Shown here piece by piece: positions 18,302 to 24,078 of a DNA stretch of 45,784 nt. Positions within the stretch are counted from its first letter, which is position 1. Each line of letters opens with the position of its first letter. The position numbers and the translations under genes were made by a program. The stretch is taken from positions 1-45,784 of the forward strand of contig JAFZRP010000106.1 in the NCBI GenBank assembly GCA_017619795.1, read 5' to 3'. This DNA comes from Treponema sp. GTDB taxonomy: Bacteria > Spirochaetota > Spirochaetia > Treponematales > Treponemataceae. The notes beneath the pieces are model-generated. The model was not told the origin of the DNA. It saw nothing but the letters and a program-made list of their open reading frames with translations, and made no database searches.

Positions 18302-18550
18302 TTACCGCTCTTTATTTGCCTGAGCTAAAACAGATCCCGCTATAACCTTTGTTTCACGACTATACTTTGAACTTTTTAAAACCTTTGAAGCCAGATCTTC
18401 AATTTGGCTTCCCGTTTGATTACCCTTTTGTCTTTGTGACAAAGCTGATGCAGCAAGAGATTTTGCTGTTTGCGAGGCAGAGCTGCTTTTTAGTGTTTTG
18501 CCTGCCAGAGATGAGACCTTCTTTGAGGTCACCTTATTATTTGTGCTCAT
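18302..18550 (-). CDS. Small Ser/Lys/Ala-rich protein with an internal duplication
   Basis: An 82-aa protein, first gene of the operon with the HNH and ATPase-TOPRIM genes. It contains two copies of one helix-rich unit: LAGKTLKSSSASQTAKSLAA and LASKVLKSSKYSRETKVIAG, each followed by S-x-L-x-Q. The frame extends to 18580, but ATG 18550 has AGGAG 7 nt upstream and is preferred. Similar short basic proteins occur beside HNH genes in many bacteria without known function. It is probably cytoplasmic and may bind nucleic acid; that is inference. Confidence 0.75.
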   Translation of the reverse strand: MSTNNKVTSKKVSSLAGKTLKSSSASQTAKSLAASALSQRQKGNQTGSQIEDLASKVLKSSKYSRETKVIAGSVLAQANKER

Positions 18551-18580
18551 TACACATCTCCTGATGGGGCGAACAAACAA

Positions 18581-18609
18581 TTGAATGTAGAGAAGTATTA
18601 TGCTATAGT
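18581..18609 (+). promoter_or_regulatory. Promoter for the predicted RNA
   Basis: TTGAAT (18581-18586), a 17-nt spacer and TATAGT (18604-18609) form a good sigma70 match on the plus strand. Its -10 box overlaps the -10 box of the opposite promoter. Confidence 0.55.
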
Positions 18610-18630
18610 GGATTCATTGTTGATAAACAA
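18602..18630 (-). promoter_or_regulatory. Promoter for the HNH/ATPase-TOPRIM operon
   Basis: TTGTTT (18630-18625), 17 nt, TATAGC (18607-18602) on the minus strand. Transcription would start near 18595, about 45 nt before ATG 18550. The shared CTATAG core means polymerase cannot occupy both promoters at once. Confidence 0.45.
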
Positions 18631-18709
18631 TTGCTGTTCCATAAGATTCTTAATCCATACGGATCAGTATTTTGGGTTGTTGAGGGATGGGAACTCAACA
18701 ACCTTTTTT
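18616..18709 (+). ncRNA. Predicted structured small RNA (~95 nt)
   Basis: Bounded by a sigma70-like promoter ending at 18609 and a strong terminator at 18675-18709. It contains a hairpin with stem ATTGTT/AACAAT and loop GATA (18616-18631), flanking GGATT/AATCC complementarity, an ATAC/GTAT mini-stem and the terminator stem. No start codon with a ribosome site is seen inside. It does not resemble tRNA, 6S, tmRNA or SRP RNA. Its position opposite the start of the defence-like operon suggests a linked regulatory role. Confidence 0.5.
18675..18709 (+). terminator. Rho-independent terminator
   Basis: Perfect 10-bp stem GGTTGTTGAG (18675-18684) / CTCAACAACC (18694-18703), 9-nt loop, followed by six T (18704-18709). 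It works only on the plus strand, although the nearest plus-strand protein gene lies downstream, which is why an RNA gene is inferred upstream. Confidence 0.85.
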
Positions 18710-18805
18710 GTTTTCCCCTAGTTTAAATATAAGTAATATATAGAGAAACGGCAACTAAAAAAATTGAAATTATTGGTTTTATTGTGAATTGCGGTAGTTG
18801 TTATG

Positions 18806-18907
18806 ATTAAACAATCCGAGAAAAAGTTGTACTCTAAGTTGACGGACTTAGAGAGCCGGTGGAAGGCAGGCATAGCCTAGTGAGATTAAAAAACTCGTGC
18901 GTTAGTT
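18806..18907 (+). repeat. attC-like (integron recombination) site, tentative
   Basis: The outer arms ATTAAAC (18806) and GTTAGTT (18901) are offset by spacers from matching CGAG (18817-18820) and CTCG (18894-18897), with unequal spacer lengths as in attC extrahelical bases. The interior has an 8-bp stem CTCTAAGT/ACTTAGAG and AGGC/GCCT. Length 102 bp fits attC. The core deviates from GTTRRRY at one position. A second attC-like start, GTATAACAAAGAGCGG, follows at about 18932. Treponema denticola has a chromosomal integron. Confidence 0.35.
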
Positions 18908-18995
18908 TTGTCAAAGCCAGCCATCGTATAACAAAGAGCGGCCCACCGCCCATTCCATTATTGACACTCGCAGCTTTTCTACACAAAATATCAAT

Positions 18996-19244
18996 ATGAA
19001 TACCCAAAACAACCTGAAACACATAACTCTATATGTCTCAACTCAATTATATGAGGATTATCAGTTTCAAGCAAAGAAATTGGGTCTGTCAACTACAAAA
19101 CTCATTCACAATGCACTACAGGATTATGCAGACACGCATTTCAAAATAAAAAACAGCATGAAAGCTATTGATTTTTCACGTTCGGTTACTCTTAAAGCCG
19201 GTGCTACAGATTTTCTAACCGATTATTATTGGAAATCAATATAA
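18996..19244 (+). CDS. Ribbon-helix-helix-like small protein
   Basis: An 82-aa protein. KHITLYVSTQLYEDYQFQAK followed by LGLSTTKLIHNALQDYADTHF fits a ribbon-helix-helix (CopG/Arc-like) DNA-binding fold, as in antitoxins and plasmid-type repressors. The tail ends KAGATDFLTDYYWKSI. No ribosome site and no obvious promoter are seen directly upstream, as is usual for integron cassettes, and an attC-like site precedes it. No toxin partner is adjacent: the next gene is a truncated regulator on the other strand. Confidence 0.6.
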   Translation: MNTQNNLKHITLYVSTQLYEDYQFQAKKLGLSTTKLIHNALQDYADTHFKIKNSMKAIDFSRSVTLKAGATDFLTDYYWKSI

Positions 19245-19247
19245 CGT

Positions 19248-19739
19248 CTAATCATCAAAAATTTTTGTTTCTCTAATACATTTACTCCCCTTTTCTGTTA
19301 GTCGATATTTCTGTGTAGGGCTTCTTGGAGAATCTGGCTGTGTCATTTCTACAAAACCAAGTTCAAGTGCTGGATTGATATAATCCTGCTCCAAAGTTTG
19401 ACGATGTTTCAATTCAAGACCCTCAAGAATCTCTTTTTTAGACAAAGTCTTTTCTTTCAAGCAAGCAACTAATTTTTTTACTTGTTCGGTTACTTGTTCG
19501 GTATTTGCAGCTTCTTCAACAAATCCATCAACCTTATATTCAGCTGCAAGTTTTCTATAAGTTTCAGAAGCATTACAAACAACAGAAAGTCCACCGGTTA
19601 ATACAGTTGGCTCAGGAAGACTAGCCTTAAACTCCTCACAGATACTCTTAATCTTAAAATATCCACGTCCCCACGATTCAATAAATCCACACTTAAAGAA
19701 GATATCAGTAATCTTTGGATTCCTTGGAACAGAAGGATG
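19248..19739 (-). pseudogene. 3' fragment of a RecG/AlbA-type ATP-binding regulator
   Basis: The residues starting HPSVPRNPKITDIFFKCGF, then IESWGRGYFKI, are the end of the HATPase-like domain in AlbA_2/RecG-like transcriptional regulators. After that come a variable linker and a winged-helix tail ending EKGSKCIRE. The AlbA_2 and most of the ATP-binding part (about 330 residues) are missing. The fragment joins directly at 19740/19741 to the stop codon of a truncated NusG-paralogue copy, which marks a deletion junction. An intact relative lies at 41254-42720. Probably not expressed as a working protein. Confidence 0.8.
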
Positions 19740-19740
19740 C

Positions 19741-20053
19741 TTACTCCACCTCATCCACATCCTCATACAGCAAATCAAACCTTTTTCCGTCCTGCGTGAG
19801 CGTAGACTGCACCGTAATCTGCTTTTTCTTCCTGTTTACCGCCACGATATTGCCTTCCAACCCCACAAGCGGCCCCGAAACTGCCTTGATTTTCTGTCCG
19901 GGCACAAAAAGAACCTTGGAAATGCCCCAGTGCTCGCCGTTTTTGATGAACAGTTTAAGCTCTTCCAGCGATTCGCCGCAGATTTTTACAGGATTTTTAT
20001 TGTCGTAGAGGATTCGGCAAAAGTCCTTTGTGCTTTTTAATACCTCGAAAAAA
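19741..20053 (-). pseudogene. Duplicated 3' end of the NusG-paralogue gene
   Basis: In frame over about 104 codons, it encodes the end of the NGN domain and the whole KOW segment (GPLVGLEGNIVAVNRKKKQ) and ends ...DVDEVE with TAA at 19741. It matches 23321-23630 with about 10 substitutions over roughly 305 bp, most of them silent; homology ends at the CCTCGAAAAA stretch. There is no start codon of its own. Direct orientation with the intact copy allows recombination between them. Confidence 0.9.
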
Positions 20054-20105
20054 ACTATTCAACATAAACAACAAAAAGATATTGTTAATACCTATATTCC
20101 ATAAA

Positions 20106-20183
20106 CTACTGACGATATAAATCAACGTTATCAGCTTTTTGAACAATATTAGCGACGTCTTTTATTCCTTCATATAATCCCAT
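20106..20183 (-). pseudogene. N-terminal fragment of a conserved small protein
   Basis: ATG 20183 with AGGGGGAAGAA upstream encodes MGLYEGIKDVANIVQKADN followed by VDLYRQ and a TAG. This looks like the start of a widespread small family (MGxYEGIKDxxxxAQKADN...), normally longer than 100 aa. After the stop no frame continues it, and the NusG-copy breakpoint lies 53 bp further on, so the rest was probably lost in that rearrangement. Confidence 0.6.
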
Positions 20184-20213
20184 TTCTATTCTTCCCCCTA
20201 TTAAAAACTATTA

Positions 20214-20769
20214 TTAATCAAAATACGCTTCCAACACTTCTACAAGCTCATGAAAACGTGTTCCAGGATTAGCATCCATAGGTGATTTATCTTTCTGTAC
20301 ATTCATCAACTTCTTAAGATTTGAAAAACCTTTTTCTTTATTAGGAAGCAACAGGTCATATAAATTATTTATAGTCTTTAAATCTTCAATGACAGATTCT
20401 TCTTTTATTTTGCCGTCTTTGCACAACAATTCTAAAGCCTTTTTCTGAATATCTTTTCTATCGCCTCCTGTATCTCTGTACATATAATGTTCAACAATAA
20501 AGATTTCAAAACAAGGATTGGACCATGCTACTTCTATATTCAGTTTCTCTGCTTCGGTTAATGCTGTTACAAAGTTTTCCTCTGGATGTCCACTGGAATT
20601 AGATGAAATTGACCGAATCTCATCTCTGTCTATTACAATCCATTTTTTCTCAAACAGAGTATAATCATACTTGTAATTTACTAAATCATTTAGTACACCT
20701 AACGGATCTGTATGCTGATGATCTGCAATAACCACAGAACCTCGGGCTATTTTTATCCTGCCTTTTCAT
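20214..20769 (-). pseudogene. RloB/AbiLii-like protein, N-terminal part lost
   Basis: The continuous part (from GTG 20735, 173 aa) carries KKWIVIDRDE, NFVTALTEAEKLN and the RloB hallmark SNPCFEIFIVEHY, then a helical tail. RloB proteins normally start with a short basic leader and an EGxxTE motif supplying the TOPRIM glutamate. Here ATG 20769, overlapping the ATPase stop, encodes MKRQDKNSPR in another frame, and the next residues GSVVIADHQHTDP already correspond to the region after the EGxxTE segment. About 40-50 residues plus the frame were lost by deletion, so activity is doubtful. Partner of the ATPase immediately upstream. Confidence 0.7.
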
Positions 20770-21949
20770 CAAACCCCTCCAGTCTAGGTATTGCATCGAA
20801 TGAACCCAAAAGGTAAAGATCTTGCAATTTCTTTTTGAGTTCTACTCCAGAGTATTCATCTAAAGAATGGAAGATAGTTTGCCCGTCATCATCTTTTTGT
20901 GTAAAACAAATCTGTGAAATATTATCTTTTAAGAAATCCAACAAACTCACATCCTGACAGGATATGATAAGCTGTGCATTATGAGGATTTGTTTCTTTAT
21001 TTCTAAAAAGATCAAATAACTTTCTTAATAAAAGCGGATGCAAACTGGCATCTAATTCATCATAAAGAACAACACTTCCCTGAGCTAAAGCAAATAAAAT
21101 TGGAAACAAAGATGAAAAAAATTTATACGTACCATATGACTCTTCGCCATTCATATGAAAATCAACATAATCCGTAGAACCATCTGCCTCATTAATTCTT
21201 TTATGTCTTACTACAATATCATCAATATCTATCTTATTATCAGATTTTTCATTATTAATTCGAATATCGGTAATACCAAAATCTGCTTTCCGCATATACC
21301 CATTTATGATTTCTTTTAATGCCGCATTATTTAATAAATATGCTGATAATTGCGCATTAAGTGTATTACTTACATCATAAGTAATTACCATTGTTTTAAA
21401 GAAATCAAGAACATTCTTTGCAGGCTCATTATCAATTTGATCACACTTCCACAGATAAAGATAATTATCTGGTTTTGATTTAATTTCTTTCAGTTCTGGA
21501 TAAGCATCTTTATTCAACGGTACTGCTTTTTCCATATCGAATACACAAGTTGGTTTTACTGTTTTGTATTCAAACAGATATTCATCATAAATCTTATTCT
21601 TATCATACTCAAAACCATATTTATATTGTCTGCCTTTATGGATAAAAACAATATCAAAGCTTGTAGATGCATTTTCTGTCTCGGTTGATAATTTAAATGG
21701 ATTGTATGGTATTTCATCAGTAGACAAAAAAATTTTATCAACATTCAGCACGATTCTTTTCATCATAGCAAATGCATCTATAATTGTAGTCTTACCACTT
21801 GCATTGGCCCCAAAAATAGCAGCACAGGAAAGCAAATTAAGTTTTTCATTTATCTTGATTACATTATTAGTACTTTTTCCGCTCACCATTGAAAAAGTCA
21901 CAGAATCTTTGATTGATTTAAAATTATTTATTGAAAACTCTACTAACAT
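20753..21949 (-). CDS. RloA/AbiLi-like AAA ATPase
   Basis: A 398-aa AAA_15/AAA_21-type ATPase. N-terminal MLVEFSINNFKSIKDSVTFS, Walker A GANASGKT (47-54), Walker B VVLYDELDASLHPLL and the switch region IISCQDVSLLDFL. Relatives usually have a His in the switch (SCHD/THD); here it is Gln. RloA ATPases pair with RloB nucleases in restriction-linked and AbiL-type abortive-infection modules, and an RloB-like gene overlaps its stop. With RloB damaged the module is probably decaying. No good ribosome site is seen before the ATG. Confidence 0.82.
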   Translation of the reverse strand: MLVEFSINNFKSIKDSVTFSMVSGKSTNNVIKINEKLNLLSCAAIFGANASGKTTIIDAFAMMKRIVLNVDKIFLSTDEIPYNPFKLSTETENASTSFDIVFIHKGRQYKYGFEYDKNKIYDEYLFEYKTVKPTCVFDMEKAVPLNKDAYPELKEIKSKPDNYLYLWKCDQIDNEPAKNVLDFFKTMVITYDVSNTLNAQLSAYLLNNAALKEIINGYMRKADFGITDIRINNEKSDNKIDIDDIVVRHKRINEADGSTDYVDFHMNGEESYGTYKFFSSLFPILFALAQGSVVLYDELDASLHPLLLRKLFDLFRNKETNPHNAQLIISCQDVSLLDFLKDNISQICFTQKDDDGQTIFHSLDEYSGVELKKKLQDLYLLGSFDAIPRLEGFDEKAG

Positions 21950-22079
21950 AACTACATAATAGTACCTATTTTCCTATTTTACAAGAAAATAGATGTCATT
22001 TTATGCGTTTTTTCGCACTTTTTTCATTTTATTTTCCTAGTTTTTGAAAAATTACATTTTCATTAATCAAAAGAAGTAT

Positions 22080-22129
22080 GGCATTTTACTTTAGTAATTT
22101 GTGGTATTTTACTTTAGTGATTTGCGGTA
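22080..22129. repeat. Two tandem 23-bp repeats upstream of the RloA-like gene
   Basis: GGCATTTTACTTTAGTAATT (22080) and GGTATTTTACTTTAGTGATT (22103) repeat at 23-bp spacing, with a third GGTA at 22126. They lie 130-180 bp upstream of the ATPase start and could be binding sites for a regulator. Confidence 0.6.
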
Positions 22130-22151
22130 GACTATAGAAACGCATAACCCT

Positions 22152-23219
22152 TTATCCACAATAATCCCTAATATAATCTGCAAAAAACGGTAAAGCAAAA
22201 GAAATATACGCCTGACGGCTCTCTAGGATTCCACGTTTTAACAAACGATCACGATACATGGAATAATTACCGGCTTTCTGCCCCATTAGCTGCAACACTT
22301 CCTCTCTCTTGTATTCTTCTTTTTGAATCAATAATTTTACAAAAAAACGATCAGCCTCTGTCAGCTCTTCCCAAATCTTTTCATACGAATACGCAAACAA
22401 TTCTGATTTAAGCATAGGAATAAGATCGTCCAGTTTTTCATCCTCTGCTTTTTTAAAATACAACACCCCTAGTTCTTGGAAAGCATAAGCATATCCTTTT
22501 GTAAGCTTTGCCATTTTGAAAGCTTCATCTAAATCAATTTTTAAAAGCCGTCTATACATTTCCGAAACTCTTACTGAATTAAGAGACTCTGTTTGAATAG
22601 TTGTTGCTCTTCTAAAAAAAGTTAGATTCTTTACATTACTTACTTCCAGAATGTTTTCATATAAACCAGTACATACAAGATATACAGGAAAGCCCTGTCT
22701 TAACCATTCTCCATACTCAAGTGTAAATGCAATCATCTCTCGAGTTTTTGAAACTTCATCAACTGCCAACAGGATTTTGTTTTTCTTTTTCTGGGCAAGC
22801 TTTAGCATTTGTGTTATTTCAACACCTATATCAAAAAGAGAATCATCTTTTTGTGAAGATACCCCTATTCCTCCACCAGTTCCAAGTACAGTTGCAGAAA
22901 CATTTAAGCTTTTATTCTTTGGTTGTACTTTAGAAAATCCCGCTTTGCTTAAAAAAGCTGCAAATTGAGCAAGCATGTCACGAGCCGGATTTATATCAAA
23001 AACCATCCAGCCATTCTTAACATTTTCTTCATTTCTAAGATATTCTTCTATCTTTGTTAGTATTACAGTTTTTCCAGACCCTCTAACACCTGTAATTTTA
23101 TACACTGATTCTGATGGATTTTCATAAGAAAAATTTTCAAGGATTTCATTTGTTTTTTCTGTAGCAATATAGGAATATCCCGGATTCTTACTAAATGTTG
23201 TCGTAAAAGGATTTTGCAT
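22152..23219 (-). CDS. AAA ATPase with C-terminal winged helix, unknown role
   Basis: About 355 aa. It begins MQNPFTTTFSKNPGYSYIA; Walker A GVRGSGKT near residue 45, Walker B ILLAVDEVSKT, FRRATTIQTESL as a sensor region, and a C-terminal helix-turn-helix ending ADYIRDYCG. This is the AAA_16/Orc1-like type seen widely as accessory genes in Treponema and Firmicutes; specific function is unknown. A GTG at 23225 is in frame, but ATG 23219 has AGAGG 5 nt upstream. Three 29-bp-spaced repeats lie directly upstream. Confidence 0.75.
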   Translation of the reverse strand: MQNPFTTTFSKNPGYSYIATEKTNEILENFSYENPSESVYKITGVRGSGKTVILTKIEEYLRNEENVKNGWMVFDINPARDMLAQFAAFLSKAGFSKVQPKNKSLNVSATVLGTGGGIGVSSQKDDSLFDIGVEITQMLKLAQKKKNKILLAVDEVSKTREMIAFTLEYGEWLRQGFPVYLVCTGLYENILEVSNVKNLTFFRRATTIQTESLNSVRVSEMYRRLLKIDLDEAFKMAKLTKGYAYAFQELGVLYFKKAEDEKLDDLIPMLKSELFAYSYEKIWEELTEADRFFVKLLIQKEEYKREEVLQLMGQKAGNYSMYRDRLLKRGILESRQAYISFALPFFADYIRDYCG

Positions 23220-23230
23220 AATCACCTCTT

Positions 23231-23308
23231 TATAAGTCTTTATACTTTTACTTTTCCTTTATAACTCTTTATACTTTTCTCCTTATTTTATAACTCTTTA
23301 TACTTTTT
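23231..23308. repeat. Three 20-bp direct repeats at exact 29-bp period
   Basis: TATAAGTCTTTATACTTTTA (23231), TATAACTCTTTATACTTTTC (23260) and TATAACTCTTTATACTTTTT (23289). They occupy the whole gap between the NusG-paralogue stop and the AAA ATPase start, so they are probably operator iterons for that gene. Confidence 0.75.
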
Positions 23309-23315
23309 TACAAGC

Positions 23316-23858
23316 CTACTTCTCCACCTCATCCACATCCTCATACAGCAAATCAAACCTTTTCCCGTCCTGCGTGAGCGTAGACTGCACCGTAATCTGC
23401 TTTTTCTTCCTGTTCACCGCCACAATATTGCCTTCCAGCCCCACAAGCGGCCCCGAAACTGCCTTGATTTTCTGCCCGGGCACAAAAAGGACCCTGGAAA
23501 TGCCCCAGTGCTCGCCGTTTTTGATGAACAGCTTAAGCTCTTCCAGCGATTCGCCGCAGATTTTTACAGGATTTTTATTGTCGTAGAGGATTCGGCAAAA
23601 GCCTTTTGTGCTTTTTAATACCTCGAAAAACTCGGTGGTTAAGGCTTCTACTTCGAAAAACACGTATCCGGGGAAAAGCGGCGCTTCAAACCAGCCTCGG
23701 CTCCGATTTTTGAGCTTTCGTTCAAACGTATAAAAGCGGGATTTTGGAAAATCGGCTTTTTCCTTTTCCGCAGCCGTTACAGCCGCCGTAGCCGCCTCTT
23801 TAAAAGCTTTTTCTTCGCCGGTGAGCACCATTGCGCAGTAATATTCCATACTGTTCAT
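23316..23858 (-). CDS. Specialised NusG paralogue (LoaP/RfaH-like antiterminator)
   Basis: A 180-aa protein: an NGN domain (MEYYCAMVLTGEEKAF, RFYTFERKLKNRSRG, APLFPGYVFFEVE, STKGFCRILYDNKNP) and a KOW domain (GPLVGLEGNIVAVNRKKKQ). Long insertions typical of LoaP or RfaH-type paralogues replace the regular NusG loops. Such proteins load onto RNA polymerase near the start of one long operon and suppress termination. This gene lies upstream of, and on the same strand as, the 15-kb polysaccharide operon, its probable target. TAGACA-17-TAGAAT ends 9 nt before ATG 23858, giving an almost leaderless mRNA. Confidence 0.85.
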   Translation of the reverse strand: MNSMEYYCAMVLTGEEKAFKEAATAAVTAAEKEKADFPKSRFYTFERKLKNRSRGWFEAPLFPGYVFFEVEALTTEFFEVLKSTKGFCRILYDNKNPVKICGESLEELKLFIKNGEHWGISRVLFVPGQKIKAVSGPLVGLEGNIVAVNRKKKQITVQSTLTQDGKRFDLLYEDVDEVEK

Positions 23859-23867
23859 AACAAAATC

Positions 23868-23896
23868 ATTCTAGCACAAGGGGAATTGAGTGTCTA
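23868..23896 (-). promoter_or_regulatory. Promoter of the NusG-paralogue gene
   Basis: TAGACA (23896-23891), 17 nt, TAGAAT (23873-23868) on the minus strand, each 5 of 6 to consensus. The start codon lies 9 nt beyond the -10 box. Confidence 0.6.
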
Positions 23897-23914
23897 TTAA
23901 GGCCGACTTAGAAG

Positions 23915-23980
23915 TTATTTCTTCACATTTGACGAATTATCCCCCTTTTTACTGTTTATTTCTTCACTTTTGATGATTTG
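23915..23980. repeat. Two direct repeats upstream of the NusG-paralogue promoter
   Basis: TTATTTCTTCACATTTGACG (23915) and TTATTTCTTCACTTTTGATG (23956) are 41 bp apart, about four helix turns, so both would face one side of the DNA. They lie between the divergent NusG-paralogue and GlpA-like genes. Confidence 0.6.
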
Positions 23981-24078
23981 CTCTCTACTCTTTTTCATCT
24001 TCCATCCCCTTCACGATTTCCCCCCCACCCCTTCATTTTTTCTCCCCTTTTCCGCATTTATGGAGTAAAATATATCTT

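Larger units (their letters stand above)
18551..18995. other. Intergenic region with opposed promoters, a predicted RNA and an attC-like site
   Basis: No protein gene. It carries the two facing promoters (18581-18630), the predicted RNA with terminator (18616-18709) and an attC-like palindrome (18806-18907). The block from 18830 to 18965 is richer in G+C than its surroundings. Confidence 0.6.

Noticed and set aside
18834..19022. 62-aa minus-strand frame (MGGGPLFVIRWLALTKLTHE)
   Set aside because: Falls on the attC-like palindromes and overlaps the start of the ribbon-helix-helix gene; more likely a chance reading of the repeat element.
23231..23308. CRISPR-like array
   Set aside because: Only three 20-bp repeats with 9-bp spacers of low complexity and no cas genes; better explained as operator repeats.
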